Below are positions 27,753 through 36,209 of a stretch of DNA of 64,000 nt, one piece after another (the first letter of the stretch is position 1; the number at the start of each line of letters is the position of its first letter). The notes under the pieces were generated by a model. That model searched no databases and was not told the origin of the DNA. It worked only from the letters and a program-made list of their open reading frames with translations. The position numbers were made by a program, and so were the translations under genes. The stretch spans positions 86,107 to 150,106 of the forward strand of contig JAKFUL010000010.1 in the NCBI GenBank assembly GCA_021732665.1, given 5' to 3'. This stretch comes from Acetobacteraceae bacterium (GTDB taxonomy: Bacteria > Pseudomonadota > Alphaproteobacteria > Acetobacterales > Acetobacteraceae).

Positions 27753-29003
27753 TCAGAGATCCTCATTGGCGGTGGCGATCACCGCATCTGCCAGCACGCG
27801 CAAGCCCGCCTCCGCCCATTCCGGCGTGATGCTTTCGGCCTCGTGATGGCTCAGCCCATCATGGCAAGGGGTGAAGAGCATCACCGTGGGCACGCGGCGT
27901 GCCACATAGACGGCGTCATGGCCGATGCCGGTGGGGATGTCGCGCCAGTTCAGGCCACGGGCGGTGGCGGCGTCGCGAGCCCGCTGGATCAGGCGCGAAT
28001 CGAAGGGCGTCAGCGGGCTGTGCCAGAAATCGCGGACCTCGATGGTGAGGTGCCGCGCCTCGGCGATGGTTGCGGCCCGTGCCCGCAGCGCCGCCCCCAT
28101 GGCGTCTAGCTGCGACGGGTCGCCATGCCGCGTATCGACGGAGAACCACACCCGGCTGGGGGTGATGTTGCGCGAGGAGGGATAAACCGTGACCTGCCCC
28201 ACCGTGCCCCGCCCCGGCTCGCCGCTGGGGGAGATGGCGGCGAGCGCGATCTCTTCCACCGACGAGATCAGCCAGGAGGCGCCCATGAGGGCGTCGCGCC
28301 GGTGGGCCATGGGGCTGCCGCCATGCGCTTCCTCGCCGGTCACCGTCACCTCGTACCAGCGCTGGGCCAGGGCGTGGGTGACGACGCCGATGTCGTGGCC
28401 GCCATCTTCCAAAAGCCTGCCCTGCTCGATATGCAATTCCAGATAGGCGGCGCAGTCGGCCAGCGCAGCGGGGTCGGCGGTGCCGGCCCAGCCGATGGCC
28501 GCGAGGGCCTCGCCGAAGACCGCGCCTTCGGGGTCGGTCTTGGCCAGCACCTCGGCCTCGGAGAACATCCCCATGGCGCCGCCGCTGCCCATCATCGGCG
28601 GCGAGAAGCGCGCACCTTCCTCATTGGTCCAGTTGATGAGGAGCAGGGGGGCGCGGGTCGTGGCGCCGGCCTCATGCAAGGCGCGCATGATTTCCAGGCC
28701 GGCCAGCACGCCCAGCACGCCGTCGAATTTGCCGCCCGTGGGCTGGGTGTCGAGGTGGCTGCCGAAGGCAACGGGTCGGCGCGCCGGCTCGCTACCCTCG
28801 CGCCGCAGGGCCATATTGCCCAGGCGGTCGACGGTGAGCGTGCAGCCTGCCTCGGCTGCCCAGCGGGCGAGGAGGTGGCGGCCCTCGCCGTCCAGCGCCG
28901 TCAGGGTCTGCCGGTTGCAGCCGCCTTTGGCGGTGCCGCCGATCCTGGCCATGTCCATCAGGCTGTTCCAGAGGCGGGCGCCGCTGAGGGGAAGATTGTT
29001 CAT
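27753..29003 (-). CDS. Zn-dependent N-carbamoyl/allantoate amidohydrolase (M20 family)
   Basis: A 416-residue hydrolase of the hydantoinase/carbamoylase group (AllC, beta-ureidopropionase, N-carbamoyl-L-amino acid hydrolase). Metal-site motifs: GSHLDTQPTGGKFDGVLG, WTNEEGARF, LHIEQGRLLED and the late HDGLSHHEAE. It cleaves ureido groups, releasing ammonia and CO2; which substrate cannot be decided. ATG 29003 overlaps the stop of the upstream M20 gene (ATGA). The next gene (M81) starts one base after its stop, so the three are one operon. Confidence 0.88.
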   Translation of the reverse strand: MNNLPLSGARLWNSLMDMARIGGTAKGGCNRQTLTALDGEGRHLLARWAAEAGCTLTVDRLGNMALRREGSEPARRPVAFGSHLDTQPTGGKFDGVLGVLAGLEIMRALHEAGATTRAPLLLINWTNEEGARFSPPMMGSGGAMGMFSEAEVLAKTDPEGAVFGEALAAIGWAGTADPAALADCAAYLELHIEQGRLLEDGGHDIGVVTHALAQRWYEVTVTGEEAHGGSPMAHRRDALMGASWLISSVEEIALAAISPSGEPGRGTVGQVTVYPSSRNITPSRVWFSVDTRHGDPSQLDAMGAALRARAATIAEARHLTIEVRDFWHSPLTPFDSRLIQRARDAATARGLNWRDIPTGIGHDAVYVARRVPTVMLFTPCHDGLSHHEAESITPEWAEAGLRVLADAVIATANEDL

Positions 29004-30280
29004 AGGGGTTCCACTCCACACCATTCCGCCATGGCCAGCGCGATGGCGCGGGTGCAGCCATGGATGCTTTCCACGCCCACGCTCTCATCGATGCCGTGAA
29101 TGTCCTGCGCATCCGGGCCGAAGACGGCGGCCGGCGTGCCCTGGTGCAGCACGAAGTGGCGGCCATCGGTCAGGCCCGTCGCGGGGTAGTCGCGCAAGCT
29201 GCCGCCGGTGGCCTCGGCATAACAGCGCCGCGCCAGCCTCACGATATCGGCGTCGAGGTCGAAGGCGCAGGCCTCGGCCATGAAACCCTTGAATTCCAGC
29301 TTGATGGTCGCCCCCCGCAACCGTTCGTGTTGCGCCGCGCGGGCGACCAGGGCTTCGATATCGGCCCGCGTCCGCGCCGCCGAATAGCCCAGCATGACGC
29401 CGACCCGCATGCCGATCCGGCAGCGCGTGGCGACGGAGGAATTCCACTCGCCGCCCTCGATGGTGCCGAGATTCACATTCACCGGGTGGTTCACGCCGTG
29501 GAAGGCAGGGTGGATATTCTCCGCCCGGTTGCGCTCATTCTCGTAATCCTTGAAGGCGCCGGCGATGATGTTCGCGGCCTCGATCGCGTTCAGCCCGGCC
29601 TGCATGTCGCGCACATGCGCGGGGCGGCCGCTGACGGTGACCCAGGCCCAGACCACGCCGACCTCGCAGGTGTAGAGCGCCTCCACCCCCGGGCCTGGTT
29701 CGGGGATGATCACGGCGTCGCATTTCGGCAGGGCGAGCAGGCAGGCGGCGGCGCCATTGCCGGTGCATTCCTCCTCGATCACCGCGTGCATCTGCACGGG
29801 TGCCGCGGGTTGCAGCCCGGCCTGGCGCAGGGCCGCGAAGGCCATGAGGTAACTGGCGATGCCACCCTTCATGTCGCCGGCGCCGCGGCCGAAGATGCGC
29901 CCGCCCCGGATTTCGGGGGCGTAGGGCGGGCTGGCCCACATATCGGCCGCACCCTCGGGCACCACATCGACATGGCCTTGCAGGACGAGGGAACGGCCGC
30001 GGGTTTCGCGCGGCTGATGCACAGCCACCACATTGTCGCGGCCCTCATACGAGATCAGCGGCGGCGAGAAGATCGGGTCGTCGCTCGGCATGGTGGGAAT
30101 GCGGCGCGGCGTCAGGCCGAGCGCTTCATATTGCCGGGCCATTTCGTTCAATGCGGCCGCCTCATTGCCCAGCGTGCTGGGGCAGCGGACGAGGCGGAAG
30201 AGGCTTTCGAGGGTCGCGCCGCGCAGATGATCGCAGGCGTCGAGAATGGCGAGGCGGGCGCCGGGGTCGAGTGGAATCAT
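29000..30280 (-). CDS. ArgE/DapE family deacylase (M20)
   Basis: A 426-residue di-zinc hydrolase. Zinc ligands appear in LQGHVDVVP, GRGAGDMKGG and VIEEECTGNG, with the last His in DIHGIDESV. This is the ArgE/DapE (acetylornithine deacetylase/succinyl-diaminopimelate desuccinylase) class, but the genome context with an amidase and an M81 peptidase suggests a catabolic deacylase rather than the arginine enzyme. It starts 44 bp from the divergent HDAC-like gene, and its stop overlaps the next gene by 4 nt. Confidence 0.88.
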   Translation of the reverse strand: MIPLDPGARLAILDACDHLRGATLESLFRLVRCPSTLGNEAAALNEMARQYEALGLTPRRIPTMPSDDPIFSPPLISYEGRDNVVAVHQPRETRGRSLVLQGHVDVVPEGAADMWASPPYAPEIRGGRIFGRGAGDMKGGIASYLMAFAALRQAGLQPAAPVQMHAVIEEECTGNGAAACLLALPKCDAVIIPEPGPGVEALYTCEVGVVWAWVTVSGRPAHVRDMQAGLNAIEAANIIAGAFKDYENERNRAENIHPAFHGVNHPVNVNLGTIEGGEWNSSVATRCRIGMRVGVMLGYSAARTRADIEALVARAAQHERLRGATIKLEFKGFMAEACAFDLDADIVRLARRCYAEATGGSLRDYPATGLTDGRHFVLHQGTPAAVFGPDAQDIHGIDESVGVESIHGCTRAIALAMAEWCGVEPL

Positions 30281-30324
30281 GCCGCGAGTATGGCGCAGCC
30301 GCGCGCGGGTGCTAGCCTGCCCGG

Positions 30325-31344
30325 ATGCGCGCCTTTTCCCACCCCGACGAAGCCCTGCACGATCCGCAATTCTTCCTGACCCGGGGGATGGTGCGGCGCA
30401 ATTTCGAAATCCCGGCCCGCGCGGCCAGCCTGCGTGACGGGCTGGCGCAGCTTGGCATCACGCCCGACACGCCCTCCCATGCCACCGCGGCGCAGGCGGC
30501 GCGGCTGCACAGCCGCGATTACCTCGCCTTCCTGGAACACGCCGCGGCCGACTGGGCGGCCATGCCGGATTCCGGCCCCGAGGTGGTCGCCAACATGCAC
30601 CCCACGCCGGAGATGGTGGCGCAGCAGGGCGAGGCGGTGCGGCATATCATTGCCCGTTCGGCGCTGTATTCGGCCGATGCGGCCTGCCCGATCGGGCCGG
30701 GCACCTGGGCGGCCTCGCTCTCGGCGCTGGGCTGCGCGCTGGCGGGGGCGGGGGAGGCCGCGCAAGGCCGCACCGCCTATGCGCTGTGCCGGCCGCCTGG
30801 GCACCATGCCTATGCGGCGCGGGCGGGTGGGCATTGCTACATCAACAATTCGGCCCTGGCGGCGCAGGCCCTGCGCGATGCCGGCGCGGCGCGCGTCGCC
30901 GTGCTGGACATCGACAGCCATCACGGCAACGGCACCCAGGGGATGTTCTGGGAACGGGCGGATGTCCTGACCATCTCCATCCATGGCGACCCGCATTTCT
31001 ACTACCCCTGGCATGTCGGCTTCGCGGCCGAGGTGGGGTGTGGGGAAAACCTGAACCTGCCGTTGGCCATGGGCTCGGGCGATGAGCTCTGGCTGGGGGC
31101 GCTTGACGCCGCGCTGGCGCGGATACGGATGTTCCGGCCCGATGCTCTGGTGGTGGCGCTGGGCTTCGATGCCTCGGAGCATGAGCCGCTGGCCTCGCTG
31201 CGCGTCACCGGCGATGGGTTTGCCAGGGCAGGGGCGGCGATTTCGGGCCTCGGCCTGCCCGCCGCCATCTGCCAGGAAGGCGGCTACGCGGTGGATCATC
31301 TGGGCGCGCTGCTCGCCCGCTTCCTGGGGGCCTGGGCGACATGA
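30325..31344 (+). CDS. Histone deacetylase-like / acetylpolyamine amidohydrolase
   Basis: A 339-residue zinc deacetylase of the HDAC/AphA superfamily. Catalytic features: RPPGHHAYA (two active-site His), DIDSHHGNGTQ (Asp and His zinc ligands) and LGFDASEHEPL (third zinc Asp), plus GGYAVDHLG at the end. Bacterial members usually deacetylate acetylpolyamines or other small amides. Its stop overlaps the dipeptidase start (ATGA), and it is divergent from the M20 operon over only 44 bp, so the five hydrolases are likely controlled together. Confidence 0.9.
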   Translation: MRAFSHPDEALHDPQFFLTRGMVRRNFEIPARAASLRDGLAQLGITPDTPSHATAAQAARLHSRDYLAFLEHAAADWAAMPDSGPEVVANMHPTPEMVAQQGEAVRHIIARSALYSADAACPIGPGTWAASLSALGCALAGAGEAAQGRTAYALCRPPGHHAYAARAGGHCYINNSALAAQALRDAGAARVAVLDIDSHHGNGTQGMFWERADVLTISIHGDPHFYYPWHVGFAAEVGCGENLNLPLAMGSGDELWLGALDAALARIRMFRPDALVVALGFDASEHEPLASLRVTGDGFARAGAAISGLGLPAAICQEGGYAVDHLGALLARFLGAWAT

Positions 31345-32345
31345 ACGACATCCATCGCAACACGCTGGTGCTCGACACCCATATCGACATCCGCTGGCCC
31401 GAGACGCCGGACTGGACGGAGGAGACCCGCCAGCTGGTCGACCTGCCGAAGATGCGGGCGGGGGGGATGAACGCGGCTGTCTTCATCGCCTATGTCGGCC
31501 AGGGGCGGCGGGATGCGGCGGGCCATGCCGCGGCCACCGCGCGGGCGGAGGCCATGCTGCTGCACATTCGCGACCGCGCACGGGCGCCGGGCACCCGCTT
31601 CTGCGCCACGCCCGACGCGCTGGAGCAGTGCTTTGCCGCCGATGAGACCGCGGTGCTGAGTGCCGTGGAAAACGGCTATGCGATGGGCCACGACCTCAGC
31701 CGCATCGCCGCCTGGCGGGAGCTGGGGGCGCTCTACCTCACGCTGACCCATGACGGGCACAACGAGATCGCCGACAGCGCGCGGCCCCGCGCCAATCTGG
31801 GCGATGCGCCTTCCGAGCATGGCGGACTCTCCGCGTTGGGGCGCCAGGTCGTGGCCGAGATGAACCTGCGCGGGCTGATGATCGATGTCAGCCATGTCGC
31901 CAAATCGGGCATGATGCAGGCGGCGGAATTGTCGCGCACGCCGGTGGTGGCGACGCACACCGCCTGCGTGGCGCTCTGCCCCCATCCGCGGGGCTTGGAT
32001 GGCGAGCAGTTGGACATGCTCAGGCGGGTGGGTGGGCTGGCGCAGATCACCGCTGTCGGCGCCTTCCTGAAATCCACGCCCCCCAATGCGGCGGCGCAGG
32101 CGGGGGTGGCCGATCTGGTGGACCACATCGATCACGCGGTCCGGCGCATCGGCATCGACCATGTCGGGATTTCCAGCGATTTCGATGGCGGCGGCGCCTT
32201 GCATGGCTGGGGGAACGCGGCGCAGAGCGAGGCGGTGACCCTGGAGTTGCTCAAGCGGGGGTATGGCGCGCGGGAAGTCGGGCTGCTGTGGAGCGGGAAT
32301 TTTTTGCGGGTGTGGCGGCAGGTATTGCGATTTGGTAGTCTATAA
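31341..32345 (+). CDS. Membrane dipeptidase family protein (peptidase M19)
   Basis: A 334-residue M19 zinc dipeptidase. The metal site shows DTHIDIRW, a bridging Glu in SAVENGYAMG, His in MIDVSHVA and VVATHTAC, and the Asp in ISSDFDGGG. M19 enzymes hydrolyse dipeptides, including some with D-residues. No signal peptide is visible, so it should be cytoplasmic despite the family name. The ATG overlaps the stop of the HDAC-like gene by 4 nt. The following DNA abruptly becomes AT-rich. Confidence 0.9.
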   Translation: MNDIHRNTLVLDTHIDIRWPETPDWTEETRQLVDLPKMRAGGMNAAVFIAYVGQGRRDAAGHAAATARAEAMLLHIRDRARAPGTRFCATPDALEQCFAADETAVLSAVENGYAMGHDLSRIAAWRELGALYLTLTHDGHNEIADSARPRANLGDAPSEHGGLSALGRQVVAEMNLRGLMIDVSHVAKSGMMQAAELSRTPVVATHTACVALCPHPRGLDGEQLDMLRRVGGLAQITAVGAFLKSTPPNAAAQAGVADLVDHIDHAVRRIGIDHVGISSDFDGGGALHGWGNAAQSEAVTLELLKRGYGAREVGLLWSGNFLRVWRQVLRFGSL

Positions 32346-32393
32346 TTTATTTTGTAATTTGATATTTACTATATGACGCGGCGGGGTAATGCG

Positions 32394-32750
32394 ATGATGA
32401 TCGTCTTTGCACCTTCTGTTACCTGGTCGCGGCTGAGCTCGGCCACAATATGTTTGCTCGCATTCGCCGTTTGCGCGTGTGAAGGTCAGCCAACAGATAT
32501 TCCTGCAGTCGTCAGGAATCTCCAAATATCATTCCAACAGAGTGGGATTGCAGCCAGTTATGACCCAATGGTCAATGACCAAGAAATTCGCGCCGTCCAT
32601 CTCTTGTATATCCGCGACAATCAATGCGACCAAAGCACCAGTAATCCACTCGTTACCGCCTTCCATCCCGATTATGAAATTCAAATTAATGCAAATATTT
32701 TGCAAAATGGCAGCATCTCTGTGCCAACTGGTCCGGGTTTCCCAATTTAG
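32394..32750 (+). CDS. Orphan exported protein, upstream frame of a frameshifted gene
   Basis: This AT-rich frame encodes 118 residues from ATG 32394 (ATG 32373 would add seven). The N-terminus holds a hydrophobic signal with ICLLAFAVCAC, possibly a weak lipobox. The mature part (AVVRNLQISFQQSGIAASYD and following) matches no family I know. Base composition is far from its GC-rich neighbours, which suggests foreign origin. The frame ends at TAG 32748. Directly before that stop is TTTCCCA, a canonical -1 slippery heptamer in the right phase, and the -1 frame stays open for another 106 codons. The two parts are probably one protein of about 225 residues. Confidence 0.6.
   Translation: MMIVFAPSVTWSRLSSATICLLAFAVCACEGQPTDIPAVVRNLQISFQQSGIAASYDPMVNDQEIRAVHLLYIRDNQCDQSTSNPLVTAFHPDYEIQINANILQNGSISVPTGPGFPI
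32738..32744 (+). promoter_or_regulatory. Slippery heptamer TTTCCCA (possible -1 frameshift site)
   Basis: In the zero frame the codons are TTC CCA, preceded by GGT; shifting back one base gives TTT CCC. This is the X XXY YYZ pattern of -1 programmed frameshifting, six bases ahead of the zero-frame ATT TAG. It is also a pair of homopolymer runs, the kind of place where a one-base deletion or a sequencing error happens. Confidence 0.45.
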
Positions 32751-33070
32751 GATTTTCGCACGCTCAGGGTAGTGGAAACAGCATCAAGGCTACGATCCAC
32801 GTCACACCAATCAGCAGGCTTCCACAGCAATGGTTTATTCGTAATTCGCAAAATCTATCGGGTGTGAATAATCAAGCAGCCGCAACTCAATCTGCCAGTA
32901 ATACCAGAAATCAAATGGCTTCAGTTGGACCCGTCCATCATCGTTTTGAAATCCCCGCTTTGCAACGTGCCCGCGCTGAATACCAGATTGAAATAGACCG
33001 GCTTATTGCGACATTCGATCGTTCGAAATGCTCCGGGAGGCGATTTAACAGGCAATATGCGGCGCTTTGA
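32738..33070 (+). CDS. Orphan protein, -1 frame continuation
   Basis: The -1 frame continues as NLGFSHAQGSGNSIKATIHV and ends ...RFNRQYAAL at TGA 33068-33070. It is AT-rich like the upstream frame and polar, with many Asn/Gln in the middle (QAAATQSASNTRNQMASVGP). It has no convincing start of its own; a GTG at 32864 has no ribosome binding site and would miss the first third. The stop codon lies inside the loop of an intrinsic terminator, so this frame, not the zero frame, ends where the transcript ends. Function unknown. Confidence 0.5.
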   Translation, partial: FPNLGFSHAQGSGNSIKATIHVTPISRLPQQWFIRNSQNLSGVNNQAAATQSASNTRNQMASVGPVHHRFEIPALQRARAEYQIEIDRLIATFDRSKCSGRRFNRQYAAL

Positions 33071-33084
33071 TCCGCGCCGTTTTT
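33060..33084 (+). terminator. Intrinsic terminator of the AT-rich islet gene
   Basis: CGGCGC (33060-33065) and GCGCCG (33074-33079) form a perfect 6-bp stem with an 8-nt loop, followed at once by TTTTT (33080-33084). The TGA of the -1 frame lies in the loop. This is the best Rho-independent terminator seen in the window. Confidence 0.75.
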
Positions 33085-33093
33085 CGTTTCAGG

Positions 33094-33966
33094 TCAATTT
33101 CTAAGGGGTTTGTCGCCGGCACCCCGCCGCCAAATAAACGACCCACACCCCACCAGCACCACAACCCCCAGCGCATCCCAATGATCCGGCGCCTCGCCCC
33201 AAAGCAGCAGCCCCATGGCGGTGGTCCACAAAATGCCGGAATACTCAAAGGGCGCCACCAGCGTCGTGTCGCCGCGCCGATAGGCCTCGGTCATCAGCAG
33301 CTGCGCCGCCGCCGAGATCAGCCCCACGCCGGCGAGCAGCAGCCATTGCCAGGCGCTGGGCCAGACCCAGACGGGCAGCGCGAAGACCAGCGCCACGGCC
33401 GAGGAGCCGATGGCGAACCATGCCACGATCGACACCCCCGATTCGCCCCGCTCGCCCATCCAGCGGATGGAGATCATCGACAGCGCCCAGGCGAAGGCGG
33501 CCACCAGCACCGCGGCATAATCCACCGCGGCCCCCGGGCCATCCATGCCCGGGCGCAGCATGATCAGCACGCCGCAAAACCCCACCAGCACGGCGGCCAG
33601 CCTGGCCAGGTCAATCCGCTCGCCCAGCAGGGGCACGCAAAGCAAGGTCAGGAACAGCGGCATGGTGAAGCCCAGCGCCGAGACGCTGGCCAATGGCAGC
33701 GTGGCATAGCCATGAAAGGCCCCGGCCATCCCCACCAGGCCACACAGGATGCGCGCCACATGCCCCCAGGGCCTTTCCGTGCGCAGCACCACCCACCCGC
33801 CGGCGCGCCACACCAGGGGGAGCATCACCGGCAGCGCGAAGGCCGCGCGGCACAACACCACCTGCGCCAGGGGTATCCCGCCCTCCAGCCCCTTCACACA
33901 GGCCGCCGCACCGGCAAAAAGGCATGCCGCCGCGAGGACGAGAAGGATGGCGCGGCTGGGGCTCAT
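33094..33966 (-). CDS. EamA/DMT family transporter
   Basis: A 290-residue membrane protein with two EamA repeats and about ten transmembrane helices (for example ILLVLAAACLFAGAAAC at the start and ALGVVVLVGCGSFIW at the end). As for other DMT carriers the solute is unknown, usually an exported metabolite. Length is typical. It converges with the AT-rich islet and is divergent from the NUDIX gene (37 bp). Confidence 0.88.
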   Translation of the reverse strand: MSPSRAILLVLAAACLFAGAAACVKGLEGGIPLAQVVLCRAAFALPVMLPLVWRAGGWVVLRTERPWGHVARILCGLVGMAGAFHGYATLPLASVSALGFTMPLFLTLLCVPLLGERIDLARLAAVLVGFCGVLIMLRPGMDGPGAAVDYAAVLVAAFAWALSMISIRWMGERGESGVSIVAWFAIGSSAVALVFALPVWVWPSAWQWLLLAGVGLISAAAQLLMTEAYRRGDTTLVAPFEYSGILWTTAMGLLLWGEAPDHWDALGVVVLVGCGSFIWRRGAGDKPLRN

Positions 33967-34003
33967 GGACTGGCGATGCGGGCGAGGTTACGGTTCCGCC
34001 CGA

Positions 34004-34648
34004 ATGAATGCCAGACCCGAAAAGGCGCCGCCGGTGCCGCCCCATCCCGGCCTCGATGTGCGAGAGGACAGCGTCGTCTGGGCCGGCCGCTTCCCCTTGC
34101 AGCGCGTGCGCTTCACCTATGAGCGGTTCGACGGCGCGCGCTCCCGCGAATTGACCTGGGAGCTGTGGCGGCGCGGCCAGGCCGTGGTGGTGCTGCCCTA
34201 TGACCCCTGGAGCGACCGCCTCGCATTGATCGAGCAATTCCGGCTGCCGGCGCTGGCCGCGGGCTTCGGCCCGATCATGACCGAATGCGTGGCCGGGCTG
34301 ATGGAGCCGGGCGAGGTGGCCGAGGAGGCCGCGCGGCGCGAGACAATGGAGGAGGCCGGGCTCGCCGCCATGCGGCTCGAGAGCATGGGCCGCTACATGC
34401 TGATGCAGGGCGGCTGCGACGAGAACGTTGAAATTTTCTGCGGCTGTGTGCGGCTGCCGGAGGAAGGCTCGGCCGGCCATCACGGCCTGGCGGCGGAGGG
34501 CGAGGATATCCGCCTGAACATCCTGGCCGCCGAGGACGCCTTCGCGCTGGTGGACGAACAAAAGATCGAGAACGCCACCGGCGCGCTGGCGCTGCTCTGG
34601 CTGCGCCACCACCGCGAGCGCCTGCGCCGGGAATGGAGAGAGGAATGA
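34004..34648 (+). CDS. NUDIX hydrolase, ADP-ribose pyrophosphatase-like
   Basis: A 214-residue NUDIX enzyme. The Nudix box runs from GLMEPGEVAEEAARRE to TMEEAGL and fits G-x5-E-x7-RE-x2-EE-x-G exactly. The surrounding layout (LIEQFRLPAL before the box) resembles ADP-ribose/ADP-sugar pyrophosphatases, which split such compounds into AMP and a sugar phosphate. ATG 34004 was chosen because earlier residues run through the oppositely directed EamA gene. The stop overlaps the alaX start (ATGA), opening a four-gene operon. Confidence 0.87.
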   Translation: MNARPEKAPPVPPHPGLDVREDSVVWAGRFPLQRVRFTYERFDGARSRELTWELWRRGQAVVVLPYDPWSDRLALIEQFRLPALAAGFGPIMTECVAGLMEPGEVAEEAARRETMEEAGLAAMRLESMGRYMLMQGGCDENVEIFCGCVRLPEEGSAGHHGLAAEGEDIRLNILAAEDAFALVDEQKIENATGALALLWLRHHRERLRREWREE

Positions 34649-35361
34649 CCAGAACCCTGTTCCGCGAGGACGCGACATTGCGCGAGGCGCCCGCGACCGT
34701 CCTGGCCAGCGGGCCGGAGGGCGTGCTGCTGGACGCCACCATCTTCTACGCCCAGGCCGGCGGCCAGCCCGGTGACACCGGCTGGCTGGCCTGGGAGGGC
34801 GGCGAAATGGCCGTGGCCAATGCGGTGAAGGGCGAGGGAGAGGCCATTTTGCACCTGCCCACCGAGGGTGCGGCGCTGCCGCCCATGGGTGCCGTGGTGA
34901 CGGCGCGGCTGGATTGGAACAGGCGCTACCGGCACATGCGCATGCACTCGGCCATGCATCTGCTGTGCAGCCTGATCACCGGCGCGGGCGTCACCGGCGG
35001 GCAGATCGGGGGCGAACGTTCGCGGCTGGATTTCGACCTGGCGGAGCCGCCGACCAAGGAATTCCTGACCGAGGGGCTGCGCGCCCTGGTCGCGGGCAAC
35101 CACCCGATCAGCACGAGTTGGATCACCACCGAGGAGCTGGACGCCAATCCCGGCCTGGTGCGAACGCTGTCGGTGCAGCCACCGCGCATGGGCGGCAGGA
35201 TCAGGCTGGTGCGGATCGGCGGCGCTGAGACGCCGGTGGATTTGCAGCCCTGCGGCGGCACGCATGTGGCCGCCACGGGCGAGATCGGTCTGGTCACCGT
35301 CACCAAGCTCGAAAACAAGGGCAAGCAGAATCGGCGGGTCTATCTCGTCCTGGAGGACTGA
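34645..35361 (+). CDS. Alanyl-tRNA editing protein (AlaX type)
   Basis: A 238-residue stand-alone relative of the AlaRS editing domain, which removes serine or glycine wrongly attached to tRNA-Ala. The zinc-binding motifs are HSAMHLL (HxxxH) in the middle and CGGTHVAATGEIG near the end. The start ATG overlaps the NUDIX stop (ATGA). It has no aminoacylation domain and is not a fragment of alaS. The next gene, sseA, starts one base after its stop. Confidence 0.9.
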   Translation: MTRTLFREDATLREAPATVLASGPEGVLLDATIFYAQAGGQPGDTGWLAWEGGEMAVANAVKGEGEAILHLPTEGAALPPMGAVVTARLDWNRRYRHMRMHSAMHLLCSLITGAGVTGGQIGGERSRLDFDLAEPPTKEFLTEGLRALVAGNHPISTSWITTEELDANPGLVRTLSVQPPRMGGRIRLVRIGGAETPVDLQPCGGTHVAATGEIGLVTVTKLENKGKQNRRVYLVLED

Positions 35362-35362
35362 C

Positions 35363-36208
35363 ATGCGCAATGTGGTTTCGACCGAGTGGTTGGCGGGCGA
35401 ATTGGGCAAGCCCGACCTGATCGTCTTCGACTGCTCGACCTACCTGCCCAATGAACCGGGCAACAAGAAGGACGGGTTTCAACAGGCGCATATCCCGGGC
35501 GCGTTGTTGTTCGACATCGACGTGATCGCCGATACCGAGACCGACCTGCCGCATATGGTGCCGACGGCCGGGCGTTTCGCGAAGCTGGTCGGGCGCTTGG
35601 GCGTCTCCAACGCCTCACGCATCGTTTTCTACGATCAGCACGGGCTGCGGGCGAGCCCGCGCGGCTGGTGGATGATGCGGCTTTTCGGCCATGATCAGGT
35701 CGCCGTTCTGGATGGCGGCCTGCCGGCCTGGAAGCGCGAGGGGCGGCCGGTAGAAGCCGGCGATGCCCCTGCCCCGTCGCCCGCGGTCTTCGTGCCGGAT
35801 TTCCGCGCAGAAAAACTGCGCGGCATTGGCGACATCAAGCGCATCGTCCGCCAGGGCGGTGGGGCGGAGTTGATCATCGATGCCCGCGCCAAGGGGCGCT
35901 TCGACGGGACCGCGCCCGAGCCCCGCGCCGGCCTGCCCTCCGGCCATATGCCCGGCGCCGCGAATGTGCCGGTCGGCGACATCGCCGGCCCCGACGGGCT
36001 GATCAAGTCGCGCGAGGCGCTGCACGCCATGTTCGCCGCTGTGGGCGTGGATGACACGCGGCCCGTCGTCACCTCCTGCGGCTCGGGCGTCACCGCCTGT
36101 GTGCTGGCGCTGGGGCTGGTCGAGGCCGGCTTCCCCGAACCCGCCGTCTATGACGGCTCCTGGACCGAATGGGCGCTGCGCCCCGAAACCCCGAAAGTGA
36201 CGAGCTGA
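35363..36208 (+). CDS. sseA: 3-mercaptopyruvate sulfurtransferase
   Basis: A 281-residue protein with two rhodanese domains. The second has the catalytic loop SCGSGVTACV, the CGSGV(T/S) form typical of mercaptopyruvate sulfurtransferases rather than thiosulfate sulfurtransferases (CRKGVT). The enzyme moves sulfur from 3-mercaptopyruvate, a cysteine breakdown product, to thiol acceptors or cyanide. ATG 35363 follows the alaX stop by one base; metC follows its stop by one base. Confidence 0.9.
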   Translation: MRNVVSTEWLAGELGKPDLIVFDCSTYLPNEPGNKKDGFQQAHIPGALLFDIDVIADTETDLPHMVPTAGRFAKLVGRLGVSNASRIVFYDQHGLRASPRGWWMMRLFGHDQVAVLDGGLPAWKREGRPVEAGDAPAPSPAVFVPDFRAEKLRGIGDIKRIVRQGGGAELIIDARAKGRFDGTAPEPRAGLPSGHMPGAANVPVGDIAGPDGLIKSREALHAMFAAVGVDDTRPVVTSCGSGVTACVLALGLVEAGFPEPAVYDGSWTEWALRPETPKVTS

Positions 36209-36209
36209 G

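Noticed and set aside
32864..33070. Separate 68-codon gene from GTG 32864
   Set aside because: No ribosome binding site, and the same frame is open well upstream, so it is better read as the -1 continuation of the preceding frame.
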